A stretch of 64,000 nt of DNA from Oncomelania hupensis (GCA_036898135.1 CM072512.1:21417582-21481581); one strand, 5' to 3'. Positions 1 through 12,849 are shown, counted from the stretch's first letter. The notes: generated from the sequence alone by a model not told the origin. A program made the numbers and translations.

Positions 1-1375
1 TTTGCAATTTGATTTAGAAAGTCTTAAGATTTTCTTATTTAAAAGACAGTCTGCAGTAGTTGTTAAAAAAAATGCGTGCATTTAGGTTAAGTAAGCGGCA
101 TTACGATTTTTAAAGATGAGTTCTTAGGCTTAAAACGAGCATGTTGTTTGTAAGACATTTAGTGCGCAATTTTGTATCACGGCAAATAAGCAACCTGATT
201 AAATATTATTTTGAACGATATACTTGGGATATGTCAAGCGTAATGCTGTTGTTGTTTTGGTTTTTTTTTGTTTGTTTCGTTTCTTTTTTGTTTAAAGAAT
301 GAGTGCGTAGGTTCGTATTGAAAACCGCCTAATGCCTGTGTAAAAAAAAACAAAATAAACCCAATTTTTCTGGGAAATTGAGAATAAACATTTCAAGAGT
401 AATTGTTAGCAGATGAACGAAGTAAAAGATCCAGTTTAATGCTAGAAAGTTTGAGCATCATCTAAAAAATCATAGTCCCAGTAAAAGTAGTAGGCCAACC
501 TAATATCACATCGTCTGTACAAGTTAAAATAGTAAATAACCCGTGTACCTCACTGGTGATACGAAACAATAACACTTTTAGCAATCGTAATAATTGCTGC
601 TTTACCGAGGTAGATTAGTTTACGGTGAGCGGCTCCTTGTTGACCATTGGCCTAAATACCCCTACCCGACGCCCTTGATTAAGGCATTAGACATGTGGGG
701 GGGGGGGGGGGGGGGTAATCGCGTGTTTGGGTCTGTGCTATGCTAAGGTTGTACGCTGTCTCCTTCTACCAATTGGATGCAGGACGGAAGTTAATTAAAT
801 GGACTGGATTAGTCTTTGAATTCGGCTGCATGCTGTGTGAATTCCAGTGCTCTTCGTAAAACATGTGTCAATTAATTATAAGGCCAACACAGTCGTGAAC
901 CAAACCCAAAAAGCAGACCACAACGCAACAAAACCAACAAGCAATGAAGCAGGCAGAATAAACAAAGACAGACAAAGAAAAACAAAACAAAACAATTAAC
1001 TGAAAAAAAAAAACAAAAGCAACCAAACCAAACCGAACAAAACAAAACATAAGAAAACAGAAAATCTGTGGGTTCTGTTTATTTGGCATTGACCCTTCCT
1101 AACACACTTTGTAGGCTTGCCAATCCCCCCTTCTACCTAGGTTTACCTAGCCTTAATTAACAGGGATGATTATGTTTTCTTCTCTACTCTTTGCTCCCAG
1201 GTAGGCTTGGGGATCAAAGTGGTTTGTCGTTGTTAATGTTAATGAAACCGATGGAGGTTCTCCTTGGGCGACAAGACGGTTTGCTTGAAACACTCGGAAT
1301 GGTACCATTTTTTGACACAACCTTGATATAAGCTTACTGCAAGAGCCAAGGTATAATTATTAATGATGTTCCTTT
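1..1375. other. Gene-free AT-rich stretch
   Basis: I see no coding region, RNA gene or recognisable transposon here. It contains an uninterrupted run of 19 G at 697-715 and an A/C-rich patch at about 890-1060 whose minus-strand reading frame is only a low-complexity artefact. Short or unusual host exons cannot be excluded by eye. Confidence 0.5.
697..715 (+). repeat. Poly-G homopolymer (19 G)
   Basis: A pure run of 19 G, flanked by ordinary sequence. It could form a G-quadruplex but is equally explained by slippage, and its true length may be uncertain from sequencing. Confidence 0.9.
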
Positions 1376-2230
1376 ATTTTTGTGTAGACAATAAATTTAC
1401 TTCGGAAATTGCATAGTTGTCACAATAAAACATGTATAAGTAGTGTCCCTACGTTCTGGAAATTTAGTGCTTTAAATTCCCACTGTCGCTGTCTTTCTCC
1501 TTTGTTCTTTCTCATTCCTACTCTGTTCTATCAATCTGCTATACTATCTTCTTCTTCGCTAGACTAGTCACCTACTTTTTTCTTGAAAACTCTTCTGGGA
1601 CAAAACTCCTCATTTGTGTGTGAGATTTTGTTGTATCAGCTTGGGAATATTGGATGCTTTCTGCCAGGTGGTCACTGGGGTTTCATGTGATGTTATTATT
1701 TGGCAATGTAGGCATTTTATATGTATATCTTTTGTTGATATTTTATAATGATGTTTATATTCTGTTTTGTTTTTGTAAATGGGGTTCCATAATTAAAGTA
1801 TAGCCTCAGTGTTTCCTGCGTGGGATGTCTTTATTGTAAAGTGACTGGCTGGTGGAATGCCTTCAGTGTTACCACTAGGGTTGTTTTGGCAGATCTTTTA
1901 TGCGGATTAGGGGTGAGTCCTCTTTCAGCGAAGTTGTGGTCTTGATTTTGTGGTCCTGATTTGGCTCTTTGCAGTCCGCTGGATCCTGTAAGCAATGAAT
2001 AACTAACTAACTAACAATAAAACATGATAAGATCGGTATGCGTTGTTCAAACCACTAAGCTTTGAATTGTAGGCGTCCCTTCCTTGTTTTGTAAACAACA
2101 AAAGTGCCCAATATGTACACATTACGTTACACATTCAGTTTTTAAGAATCAACCTTGATGCTATTAATAGCCACATAAACAAACGTATTTATTGATTGAT
2201 ATCAAAAACCATAATTTTGAAATAGGTTAT
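1376..2230 (+). repeat. Dispersed repeat R2, copy 1 (interrupted by R1)
   Basis: The sequence on both sides of the R1 insertion at 1441-2015 resembles two other places in the window. The block at about 1400-1430 plus 2016-2200 matches 46290-46460 plus 47075-47180, including the shared phrases 'ttgttcaaaccac', 'aattgtaggcg' and 'ccttgatgc..ttaatag'. It also matches 54580-54720 in the opposite orientation. No coding capacity is visible. Family unknown; similarity is moderate, so the copies are old. Confidence 0.5.
1441..2015 (+). mobile_element. R1 non-coding retroposon, copy 1 (5'-truncated)
   Basis: About 575 bp matching three other copies at 15536-16115, 24426-25019 and 53668-54247. It has no open reading frame of note, a pyrimidine-rich segment near its 5' side, and ends in a short (TAAC) repeat tail. 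The flanks at 1424-1440 and 2016-2031 are near-identical (aataaaacatg-ataag, one base different in length), as expected for target-primed retrotransposition. It begins inside the region that longer copies start with, so it is truncated at the 5' end. I cannot see tRNA, 7SL or 5S promoter boxes, so it is either an unclassified SINE or the 3' end of an unknown LINE. Confidence 0.75.
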
Positions 2231-2231
2231 A

Positions 2232-2917
2232 TTTGACTTAATGTTATTTTTCCGGTGGGCCAACACTCACTGTTGTCACGAAATGAATTGTTTAATTTAC
2301 AGCGCATTACATATTTTGGTGGACTAATGTTAGCTAGCACAATCAGCGTGAATGAAAGCGTCGCCGGAATTATTGGAACTATGAATTATCTTTCCTTATT
2401 AGCGACCTTCTTTTAATTAGCGGACTCATTATATTTGTTGAGACTAAGAATAATCAATAAAACCATGCACCCAGGAGAAAAAAAAATCTCTGGGTGATTG
2501 TGACTGAGTGCTAGAAGTGTGAATGAACTATAGTAGATAGGTGTAGTGATGGATGTAGTGAGTATGTCTGAAGAGGTGTGAACAATATAGTTGTGGTGTT
2601 AGGTGAAAATATTGTGTTAGTTGGGGTGGGTTCAAAATATAAGGTAAATGGACTAATGCTGTTTGTGCATTTGAAAACGGTTTATATCTACATGTAAATT
2701 GAATAATTAGTTGAACTATTAGGGACAAAATCACTTGATAATGTTGTCTTTGTTTGTGAATTACTTTGCAGGTTAAATTACTCAGGTTGAAGTTAACGTA
2801 TTGAATTGTATTTATTTGCCGTCAGTTGAATGAATGAAAGAGAGAGCCATACAAATATCAAAAAGTATATTCGTGTTATTCTGAATTTCTTCTGCTACTT
2901 GTTTTTTCTGGGTACGA
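2232..2917. other. Gene-free AT-rich stretch
   Basis: No gene, transposon or long repeat recognised between repeat R2 and the LINE copy that starts near 2918. Confidence 0.45.
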
Positions 2918-4490
2918 AAACAGAGAAGAAGAAGAAATCCTCCCAATTCTCCGAGAAGTTGAGGCAGCAGTGCTATCGCTGAAGAAATGGAGTCAGTGGG
3001 AGTGGACAACATACTCGCAGAAATGCATCAAGTAGGAGGAGAAGCGATTATTGACGCCCTCACCATTGTCTTTAACAAGATCTGGCAGAGTGGGGAGTGG
3101 CCTACACCATGGACCCAGTCGCTTGTCATCACTCTTCCCAAAAAGGGTAATCTTCAGGAGTGTGAAAATTACCGCACCATTAGCCTCATCAGCCAACCCA
3201 GCAAGGTTTTCCTGAATATAATATTCAACAGGTTGAAACCCCAAGCTGAACAAATCATAGCTGAAGAACAAGCAGGATTCAGGGCAGGGCAAAGTACCAC
3301 TGAACAGATTTTCAACCTCAGAATAATCTGCGAGAAATACCTACAGAACCAACCTCATCTATATCATATGTTTGTAGACTTCAAGAAAGCGTTTGACCGA
3401 GTCTGGCATGCAGTTCTGTGGGCAACCATGAGAGTGTACAACATCAGCCCTAACAGTATTGAAGTCATCAAAAGCCTGTATGACAAGGCTACCAGTGCAG
3501 TCCTCCGCAACATCGTAATCGGGAACTGGTTCAGAGCAACAATCGGCGTGCGTCAAGATTGCCTACTCTCTCCAACACACTTCAACATCTTCCTAGAGCG
3601 CATCATGTCAGATGCCCTTGCAGATTACAAAGGCACAGTCAGCATAAGGGGTAGAGTAATCTCCAACATCCGTTTTGCGGATGACATTGATGGATTGGCT
3701 GGAGAGGAACAAGAACTTGAACAGCTGGTACAAAGGCTTGACACAGACTCCAGAGTTCTTGGAAGGGAAATAAGTACAGAGAAGACCAAAATGATTACCG
3801 ACAACACCAATGGCATCAACACGGATATCAAAATCCAAGGCCAATCCCTCAACACAGAGCATAGCTTCAAATATTTAGGAGCCATTGTGTCAGACAATGG
3901 GTCCCGACAGGAAATCCTTTCCAGGATCGCACAAGCAACTGCTGCCCTGACAAGGTTGAAACCCATTTGGAAACTCATTTGGAAATACAGGACCCTCAGT
4001 CTACACTCCAATGTAAGGCTGCTGCGCTCCCTTCTGATCTTTATCTACCTATACGCTTGCGAAACATGGACCTTCACAGCAGATCTACTACGAAGAATAC
4101 AAAGCATGGAGATGAGGCGCTACGGAAGACTTCTGGGCATTTCGTATACCCAGCACATCATCAACGACAAAGTCCGACAGACCATCACCCAAGCCATTGG
4201 ACAACACGATGACATGCTCACAGTGGTGAGGAAACGGAAACTACGATGGTATGTCAACGTCACCAGAGCACCAGGCCTTGCAAAGACCATACTGCAAGGC
4301 ACGGTGCAAGGAGACAGAAGAAGAGGGTGACAGAAAAAGAGGTGAGAGGACAACATTTGAGAATGGACTGGCTTGACACTGAACGAAGCCATGGGGTTGC
4401 TGAGGACAGAGAAAGATGGAGTACGCTAGCTAAACGATCATCTGTTGTGCCCCAACGATTTTCGAGTTACATGATAGGATAGGATAGGAC
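2918..4490 (+). mobile_element. RTE-like LINE, decayed copy 1
   Basis: A 5'-truncated non-LTR retrotransposon, co-linear with the better copy at 58340-60180. It starts inside the reverse transcriptase ORF (junction at about 2918) and ends with the family's short GGATA-type tail at 4475-4490. It lacks the apurinic-like endonuclease region expected upstream in this class. Relative to the 58 kb copy it carries a small in-frame deletion near 2960, a single-base deletion near 2985 and several nonsense changes after 4327, so it cannot make the full protein. Confidence 0.92.
2987..4330 (+). pseudogene. Reverse transcriptase ORF, broken LINE copy
   Basis: The 447-residue open frame is the surviving middle of a LINE reverse transcriptase. 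Recognisable motifs in order are the LPKKGNLQECENYRTISLIS fingers region, the DFKKAFDRVWHA motif with its catalytic aspartate, the VRQxCLLSP region and the FADD catalytic loop, followed by the KYLGAIVSDNGSRQE thumb/connector. VRQDCLLSP replaces the usual VRQGCLLSP glycine. The apparent start codon is an artefact of a one-base deletion upstream. The frame ends early at TGA 4328-4330, where the intact copy reads arginine; two further nonsense codons follow in the same frame. Inferred to be a dead copy. Confidence 0.9.
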
Positions 4491-4960
4491 TTGTATGTTT
4501 CTAAGTATTGTGACATTTCTCTCTCGCTCAACTTCAGTGAACGTGGAGATAAGGAATATGTTTGCGTGCGTGTATGTGTGCAATTGAAATGTTTGTGAAG
4601 TTTGGATCTTCTGGTAATAGTGCGATATCAGATGCATAAATAGTAAATCACGAAGGTTTATGAGAACTGTGAAATTGAAAAAGCATTTTTGACGCTGAAA
4701 TGTGTGATCTTGGGACCCTTCAACCACTATTCTAGTGCGAAGCAATCACATCCAATTTGTACTGCGAGTTCTTTGACATTAAAACGTCTTCCAGTACATG
4801 TTTTACAAGTTATCGCACAAATGACCTGGTTCTTGAAAGCAATCTTAAGTGATGTGGGCAATTAAACCAACATCAACAACAAACCTCAAGAACAACTATC
4901 TCCATACTAATGCTGCTTACTCATCATCATCATCATTATCCACATCATCAGCATCATTGA
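4491..4960. other. Gene-free spacer
   Basis: Nothing recognisable apart from a short interrupted CAT-repeat patch at about 4921-4955, which precedes the LINE fragment on the other strand. Confidence 0.4.
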
Positions 4961-4964
4961 TAAT

Positions 4965-5245
4965 ATCTGAATGACTTTACTCTTCATTCATCTTCAGTTG
5001 GTTACGTTTCGTCCAATCGTATATACCTGCAGTCGCGTTGTTCATGTCCCTGGCCAGGCGAGGAACTTCCGGAAGCAAGGCCCAATCGTTCATCTGCGTG
5101 TCATCAGCAAAAAAGTTAAGCTTATATGCAATGATGGTCTATTGAACGATCGATGGCACTCAGATTGTAAGAATACAGGGTAAAGGACACCGGTCCTAAA
5201 ACGGAGCCTTGTTGAACTCTGTAGGTCATAATTAGGCGAAGCTTT
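4965..5245 (-). pseudogene. CR1/L2/Jockey-like LINE reverse transcriptase fragment
   Basis: Read on the minus strand, this stretch shows the classic core of a LINE reverse transcriptase of the CR1/L2/Jockey type. It has VQQGSVLGPV.FTLYS.NLSAI, then a frameshift, then NFFADDTQMNDW (the catalytic FADD loop), then a stretch ending IYDWTKRNQLKMNEE, the expected post-catalytic W..N.LK.N motif. The frame breaks between the two halves at about 5120. Only about 90 residues survive, with no intact flanks. It is distinct from the RTE-like family at 2918 and 58340, whose loop reads RFADDIDGLAG. Confidence 0.75.
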
Positions 5246-5281
5246 ATTTAGCCTTAATTTCATCACTCAACTAGGAATAAA

Positions 5282-5283
5282 GC

Positions 5284-5346
<63 letters not shown>

Positions 5347-5347
5347 A
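5282..5347 (+). repeat. (CAT)n microsatellite
   Basis: About 22 uninterrupted CAT units. Confidence 0.95.
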
Positions 5348-7190
5348 AATCATCTTTATTAAATTCAATACTTATTTGCTTTTTGAACAATGCCAAATTA
5401 AAATATTAACTTGATATTATTTATATTTTCTTTGTTCTAATTTAGTTATAACAGCTGTTCCTTGCTGCTGTATCAAGTTGAATTAAATTCCTTGTTGCCA
5501 TTGAACGAGAAGCTAAAAGTGTATATATAACACATACGTCGACCTGGAGTGGTGGCACTAGCGTGTTCAAACTGGTTAGAGGTCAAGATCGCAGTTTAGC
5601 AAATGATATACAGGCTACCTTTGAATGACTTGCCATTTTTATGGATAACGTCGATTAAATGCCAGAAGAGCAGGCTGAAAACTCGTTGGTTTACAAAACA
5701 TAACAAAAAAAAAATCTTGGTTGAATGTTCTTTAAGGCGGACAAGGGAAGTTGTGCAGAGGCAAAACTGTCCAAGCAGAACTGATCAAGATGAATGCTTC
5801 AGACGAACAAAAGAGGCAGAACCGCCCGACTGCATGGCGAAGGGGAGGCTGCTGTAGTCGATCACGTTGATCTGAACGAGGTGGTTAGCCAGGACACACA
5901 TACATACACACACACACTCGCACATACACACACGAACACACACAACCCACCCACACACACATGTACACCCCCCCCACACACACACAAAGGAAAGGGGAGA
6001 CAACGGTGATGGAGGTCATAGATAAAACGTGAGTTCATTTAGGGATACCCGCTCGCATACTTTTAGCTGCAGTCGTGAAGGGAACGGGCAAGTCGTTGAA
6101 GAAGAAGACAAGATGGAAGGCTGGAGCGGAGCTGGCGTGTCGAATGAAGTGCAGATGTGGAAGTTAAGCGGGGAGATGGAAGAGGGATGCTGTTGGGTAT
6201 TGTGCACGACGTTTTATGGCTCGGTCACAGTCTTTCCCCTCGCACCACGTCGCGCGCTTTATGTTCTTTTATTGCTACTTGGAACAAAAAACTGGTACGC
6301 TTAAGTACAGCTACCTGGTGCTGCGTGTGCCGTAGCGAAGCGGCGTTATTGCCGCTAAAAGAAGAAGATAATCAGAAAACAAAGCACGCAGTAGGTAGCC
6401 TGCAAATACTACCTTGTCTTTAAGGTGGGATGAAGGAGCAAGCAGAACAGACGCATTAGTTTTGCTAAGAGCAGCGAATAGTGCAGAGTGAAATATAGGC
6501 AGCAAAATTTAAAACCGCGTCGACTAACAAACATACGTGCGCTTTAAATTTGACCCAGGTACAATTCCGTATCCCTTTGGGTATAAGTACAGCCCCCATC
6601 TCCACCCCACCCCACTTCAAACTCTCATCACCTTCGGTCCTCACATTTACCCCCATCCTTCCAAAGAAGTATCATTAGTTTGTGAATGTTTTTGATAAGT
6701 AATTAATATCCATCTCTTCCTCCAACCTATCATACAAAGCAACTTTTCACGTTCCCTTAAGTATTATTTAATGAATCATTGATTGCCAAAACAGGGCCAA
6801 CACTCCTTTTTTTTCATTTTCGTCTTCGGGCTCCTTAACCGCCCACCCTCTTCGTGTTTTTAATCAGTAGTCCCATGCCTCCTCTTCATCTTCAATCTTT
6901 TGGAAACTCCCACTTCTCCTTCTCAACCCTAACGCTAGAACTTTCCATTTTCTTCTTTTTTAAAAATTTTATCGTTTTCAACCAATCAACCTACATCTCG
7001 CACCTACAAGGTACGTTTTCCTCCGTCTAATCTGTCCACCCTCCTCCTCCTCCTTCTCATTCTTCTTCTTCAATTCACCCTACGCATCACGCAATACCCG
7101 ACTCAATCGATCCATCATTTCTTGTTCATATTCCATAACATCTCCCTTCTTCCCCCACACAAGTAACTTACAAGGATCCTTTATATTCAT
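5348..7190. other. Gene-free stretch with CA-rich and pyrimidine-rich patches
   Basis: It contains an imperfect CA-rich patch at about 5896-5990 and a long pyrimidine-rich plus-strand segment from about 6590 to 7190. No protein family or RNA gene is recognisable. The short overlapping open frames here on both strands look like chance. Confidence 0.45.
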
Positions 7191-7195
7191 ACTTC

Positions 7196-7197
<2 letters not shown>

Positions 7198-7275
<78 letters not shown>
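7198..7275 (+). repeat. (AAT)n microsatellite at a retroposon tail
   Basis: About 26 AAT units. On the minus strand it follows directly after the phrase 'agctctatataaatat', which resembles the 3' ends of LINE/SINE copies elsewhere in the window (for example 61138-61155). It is therefore most likely an expanded retroposon tail. Confidence 0.9.
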
Positions 7276-7276
<1 letters not shown>

Positions 7277-7775
7277 TATTTATATAGAGCTTTTTTCCAA
7301 TGAACAATATCAGTTCAAAGCGCAGTACTCACGCATTCATTCTAAACATCCGGCTTCATACAAAATAAATTCAGACACATTGCTAACGAATAAGAGACGA
7401 GGGAGGGAGAAGAGGAGAGCTAAGGATGGGTGATGGGGTGGGTGGTGGCGATGGTCTGAATCAAAACAAAACAAAAAACAACTAAATAAAATAAATGGAG
7501 GAATGACGATGATGATGATGATTATGGGAGGCAAGATCAGAAACATTTAAGGAAGAGATGAGTTTTCAAGTTAGATTTGAAAGTAGCTATGTTTGGAGAG
7601 CTGGGAAGAGATAGGGGAAGAGAGTTCCAAGTTGAAGGGCCAAGCACTGAGAAAGATCGACGGCCAGCAGAAGAGAGTTTGTAGCGGGGTATGTCAAGCA
7701 TGAGGGTGTCAGAGGAAGAACGAAGATTTCTAGAAGGCTTATAGAATTGAATGTTCTGGGTGAGGTAAGCAGGGA
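7276..7775 (-). repeat. Probable interspersed repeat, minus strand, AAT-tailed
   Basis: The block between the (AAT)n tract and about 7775 reads on the minus strand toward a 'gcgctttgaactga...ctatataaat' 3' end and the AAT tail. That is the layout of a retroposon 3' region. No coding sequence is recognised. The family and the 5' limit are uncertain. Confidence 0.35.
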
Positions 7776-8311
7776 CTTCCGTCTAATCCAGCTACCCTGT
7801 GCCTCAGTCCCGCACATACTTAGAGCATCAGTACCTCTGTCTACATCTTGTTAATCAAATAAACCTCTCATCTTCTACGCTAAATAAATACATGAATCTA
7901 CTATGATATTCACACAAACTACATGTATTTTTGATACATTGATTTTCATGATGATGATTATTAGGATGATGACCTGTATTGCGTATTCTTGTTTAATTGT
8001 TTGCTTGCTTGTTTGTTTGGTTTGGTTGTTTGATTTTGTGTGTTTCTTCATTTCTTTCTTGCGTTAATTTAATTCTCCTTTAGTAGTTTACGTCTTCCGA
8101 AATCCGATCGTATTTAAGTCTCATCTATATCCTGTTCGCATCTCTTAATCTCACCTCAGTTCAATTCAGTTCAGTTAAATTCAGTGCTTATATGTTCACA
8201 GCAATGTGATTTGATTAAATCCTCATCTTTCCTCAAGTTAATCATATATAAACTAACCTTTTCTTGCGAAAAGGATCACGTTTTATCTTGTGTAATGGCT
8301 CACCCTTCCCC

Positions 8312-8404
<93 letters not shown>
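8312..8404 (+). repeat. (AAT)n microsatellite
   Basis: About 31 AAT units. The plus-strand flank 'ggtatgtcaatagcgcttttt' is again the mirror of a retroposon-type 3' end, suggesting a short minus-strand SINE/LINE stub downstream to about 8470. Confidence 0.9.
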
Positions 8405-8405
<1 letters not shown>

Positions 8406-8470
8406 GTATGTCAATAGCGCTTTTTCCTAATGACATCAGTTCATATACTATATTCTAAATTTCGTCCTGT

Positions 8471-9027
8471 TCGTATATTCCATAATCTGACCCTTCCTAC
8501 TCCACTGCACCATGACCCACACCAACCAGGCAATGCACTATAAACACTCGTTCCCCCCCTCCCCCTCCTCCTTCCAACCAGTCCAATCGCACTCGCCCTG
8601 CCACCACCCCTAGCACCACTACCCAGTTTTGGGGGTTCAGGACTGTTCACCTGTACTGGCAAACAGGCGGAGCAGGTGGGCTAGAAGGCAAATGTGCCAG
8701 AAAAACTGCGATTACTCGAGCCGCTCTGTTGCCACATCAGCGGGGACCAGGGGGCGGCACCGCACAGAGATGTTGTGTCTGACATTTTTAAAACGTTTTT
8801 TTTTTTTTGGGGGGGGGGGGGGGGAGGGAGGGGGAGGGGGGTGTTCTTTTTTTTGGGGGGTTAAAGGGGAAGACAGCGCTTCCTCGCAAATTGCAGCTCT
8901 CCAAGATCAGGTGACCACGAGAATGGAGCGAATTGAAACTCTTACCTCTTGCCCTTACCTCTTGCTTTTACTTATTAACGGCTACTCCTATTTTTGTTTT
9001 CCTTGTTGTTGGTGCTATTGTTGCTGC

Positions 9028-9058
<31 letters not shown>

Positions 9059-10240
9059 CTTCTTCTTCTTCTTCTTCTTCTTCTGCCGTTTTAATATATT
9101 CCTGTATTGCTTGTTGCAGAACTAATGTGAATGCTTATAATTGTCTTTTCTTACGCATTTATTGCAAATTGTTTTTAGTACTGTCCGCTAAGCATAACTT
9201 AATTTCTCTTTTTGAGATAATAAAGTATTCTTGATTATTGAATTTTGCGTAATGCTAACTGTCAAATAAAAATATTTAAAAAAATAAAAATTATAACTTA
9301 AAATTGTAGCTGTTGCGTTTAAAAGTAGATCTAAGTGTTGCTATTATTAAAATTAGAAGAAATTACATTGATATTTCTATGGATTTATTTTTTTGGCCGG
9401 ACATTGTTTGTTTACACTTTCCTAATAAAATGTTATCGTTGTGTGTGTGTGTGTATTGCTGTTGATGTGGTTGTTCTTCGTTTTGTTTTAAACGGCTGTT
9501 CTTCTATAGCGTACCAGTTGGTTCGCCCGAATCCTTACAGAAACTTCAAAAACCGTTAAAATCCACAACCACAACTACCCTTAAACCCCGACCTGGTCCA
9601 ACCACTGAATGAAGTTTCATCAATTTTAACATTTTAACCACATTCGTGCAACTTTATTTTCCCATACTTTCGCAACCGAATTAGAATGCAACACGCTCGA
9701 CATTGAGTGTTTCGAAACGTCGCACTTTGTTAACCTCTAATCTGTCTGTGTGTCTGACTGTCGGTCTGTCTTCCAGTCTGTCGTAGGTCTGTCTGTCTGT
9801 CTCTCTCGTGCGCGCGTTTGCGTACTAATGTGTATATGCGTGTGTACGTTTGGCGTTTATGAGTGGGGGAAGGAGCAGAGTGGGGGAGGAGGATATGTAC
9901 GCAGTTGAGTGCCAAAACTTCTAACCCCTTTGTCAGTCTCTCATGCAGTCTTTGTCCATTTGTCTGTCTCTGTTTGTCCCAAGAATCTCTCCTTTTCTAT
10001 TCTTCTATCTCTCTCGTTCCTCCACTTCACTTTTTCTCTTCTTCGCTCACTAATATTGCAGTAATAGCAGATAAGACAAGCGACACCGTTTGATAACAAA
10101 AGCTATTTCAACCTGTTTTGTGTTATTTTACAAGCTCACAGGAACAGAAATTGTAATTTGAATTATATTGGCTTCAATAATTATTTATTAAATAATCCAC
10201 AGGAATAATAATAATAATAAATAATCATCATAATACATTA
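8471..10240. other. Gene-free stretch with several simple repeats
   Basis: It holds a T-run followed by G-rich sequence at about 8800-8868, a (TTC)n tract at 9029-9084, a short GT run near 9440 and a CTGT-rich patch at 9740-9805. The 201-residue plus frame at 8629-9234 runs through the G-rich and CTT tracts and is rejected as coding. No gene recognised. Confidence 0.45.
9029..9084 (+). repeat. (TTC)n microsatellite
   Basis: About 18 TTC/CTT units. Confidence 0.95.
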
Positions 10241-10675
10241 GGGAGGCACTGTGGTCTAATGGTAGTGCTTCGGTTTGCGGATCTGAAGGTCCCGGCTTCG
10301 AGCCCTGGCCGGGCCATTGTGTTGTGTCCCTGGGAAAGACACTTTACTCCTGTTTTCCTACTCCTTCGGATGGGAGTATAAACCGAGGTCTAGTCTGTGT
10401 GTGGCATACATTCCATCATAACGGACTTTAAAGATCCTGACGCTCATGTCCTAGACGGGTGAGTGCCGGTAACAAGAACACACTCAGCATGCATCCATCT
10501 CCCCCATCCCTGGCTGCCCAGGATTGTGCTCAGTTGTCCGGGAGTCAGACCATGCGCCCAAAGGCTGCGGGTGGGCGTCTCGGGCGGTTTGAGTTAGATC
10601 CTGTATCGGCCAGCGCCTTGATCCTTAGGCTGAGGCGCCTTACAAATGACGAATATTATGACGAACATTAAAATA
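10241..10675 (+). mobile_element. tRNA-derived SINE, copy A (near full length)
   Basis: The left end is a tRNA-like head with an A-box-like 'tggtctaatggtag' at 10252-10265 and a B-box-like 'ggcttcgagcc' at 10294-10304, the internal RNA polymerase III promoter. A body of about 360 bp follows, shared with 27674-28096 (reverse), 32025-32440 and 47506-47757 (reverse). The 3' end 'gcgccttacaaatgacgaatatt' runs into A-rich and AAT-type simple sequence. The tRNA isotype is not assignable by eye. It has no protein product and depends on a LINE for mobility. Confidence 0.88.
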
Positions 10676-10689
10676 AAAAAAAATAATAA

Positions 10690-11870
10690 TAATAAAAATT
10701 CAAGTACACGAGCCTTGGAGATGTAACCTCGTAAACTCTTTACAACCACATTTAACAATCACTGCATACTCCACTTAATATTTCCCCTATCCCTGTAGTG
10801 CAAATCTTTGTTCTTGGGCTCATCTTTCGAACACGTCAACATGTTATTTATAAACAGCATGTACAATGGAAGAATCAATTTCTCTGGATCATATCGCCTT
10901 TGCGCATAGGAAAAGGCGCATCTCTCTATATCTGTTAGACCTCTCCCTCTCCCCCTCCCAATTCCACCCCAGCCTGCCACAGAGCACAGTTGCCAGTCGG
11001 CTGTTAAAACCTTTGATGCCGACTACAAGGTGTTTTGCAAGCTTCGCTTTTCAGACGCCCTGGCACCACGGCGCATTTAAGATTACCCGAAACCAGACCA
11101 GATCACTGCAGGCTTCTCGCTGTTCCGATACCCTGCTAGTCTTACCAAACTTCGCCTGCACAGGCCACGAATGGTAGATTTTAAAACAAGTTAAAGACTG
11201 GGTTGTTACATAGGAACGGATTTGTATGCACTGAAGAAGTAATGTGACCCGAAACATAATATACTTTAAAATCGCAAATAGTTTATTTATGTTATATTAA
11301 TCACGGCAGCTTATGGTTTACATAAGAAAGTGTCATTTTTATTCTGTATTCTCTTCTTCAAGGCTAGTACACTCCTGTCTGTGAATCAACCTACAGAACT
11401 TCCAATTGTAGAAGGTGCATGATATTAACTTCATAGTCCACGAGTCCCAAGAAATCAATGACAAACGTGGGTGAACTAGTTGGTATGGAATTCGCAGCTT
11501 CAGGCAATTAAGGTGTGGAAATCCACCAAGCACTGATGGCTGAGCGACATGGAAGCAGTCGGTTAGATGACCACCAACTGACCTTCCTTTGAGATGCTAA
11601 GAAGCGGCTTGGGACCATTGTGTTGTGGACAGATCGATAGCCTAAGCAGTGAACTGGACTGACAAAGGCTATTGCTAGTCTCAATTCAATTTGGTTGAAT
11701 GTACAGAATATGCTAGTAACTAATAAAGCACACGCATGCAGATGAATCACAAGAAAGATTAAAATAGCCTCCGTTGAATCTTCTCTTTATCTTCCATGCA
11801 AACTGCACTGCTAGTCATTATCATCGTCTTTCTAGCAATTTGGTTTGTTTTTAAAGAGCAACGCAAGAGA
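10690..11870. other. Gene-free stretch
   Basis: No gene, transposon or tandem repeat recognised. The open frames of 60-100 codons on both strands have no family resemblance. Confidence 0.4.
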
Positions 11871-11871
<1 letters not shown>

Positions 11872-11949
<78 letters not shown>

Positions 11950-11950
11950 G
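11872..11950 (+). repeat. Compound (GA)n-(GACA)n microsatellite
   Basis: About 27 GA units pass into GACA units and then a degenerate GACA-rich tail to about 11995. Confidence 0.92.
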
Positions 11951-12774
11951 CAGACAAAGAGAGACAAGCAGACAGTCGACAGACAGACGACAGACACGAT
12001 TTTGACTTTTCGTTTTAAATTAAACTTGCTGATGATGACTAATATTTTAATAAAAGTCCCATATCGATGAAAAGCTTTCGTTTCGTTTTGCATTTACATT
12101 TCGACAATTGAATTTCAGATACGCAAGCTTTGATTTGAACTAAAATGAACTGCACTGACCCTGCCTTTACACCCCAACACCAGGTTACCCACTCTACGCC
12201 CAGTCGCTGACGTATATCCCACATTTCCTTCCATCACCGTACTCCAGCCTACGCCATCTCCTATCCAACATTTTCTTCACTCATTTTTCACCCCGTCTGT
12301 ACTGTTGTAATTTGAACAAAGTGATTTCATTATCTTCCACCTTCCCGCTAACCTCCAACACCCTGCTCCTCCCACCTCGTTATTGTTTGTTCGGAGGCTT
12401 TGGTGCCAAAAGAAATTCTGTCCAGAGCTGGGTTTGATTTGCTGTCGGAACCTCATTTCTTCCTGGAGGTTTTAGGAGGAAGGAAGCCGTAGGGGTGATG
12501 GTGCTGACGATCCCGCCACATGATGTCTGGAGAGCTGTTTGCTATCGTTGGCCTCTGCTCAAGAATCACAGCTGATCTGATCGGCTCTGTAATCATTGGC
12601 TTGAAACAAAAGACAGCGGCCAAGATACAGCGGCCAGGTTTCAGAGTGAAGAGAGGTTTGTGCGAGTCATTCATTGGGATTATAGTATACGTTTATAATG
12701 CATTATTCAGCCACTCCTGTGTTCTTTACTATGGCTGGCCCCGAATTAAGTCCAGATCTGCTGCTGCTGCGTAT

Positions 12775-12777
<3 letters not shown>

Positions 12778-12849
<72 letters not shown>
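12778..12849 (+). repeat. (GA)n microsatellite
   Basis: About 36 GA units, uninterrupted. Confidence 0.95.

Noticed and set aside
868..1089. A 73-codon minus ORF rich in F, C and V
   Set aside because: Arises from an A/C-rich low-complexity patch.
8184..8458. Overlapping poly-I, poly-L and poly-N open frames
   Set aside because: Frames of an (AAT)n microsatellite with no conserved flanks.
8629..9234. A 201-codon plus ORF
   Set aside because: It runs through a G-rich tract and a TTC array; the remaining sequence has no domain or coding bias.
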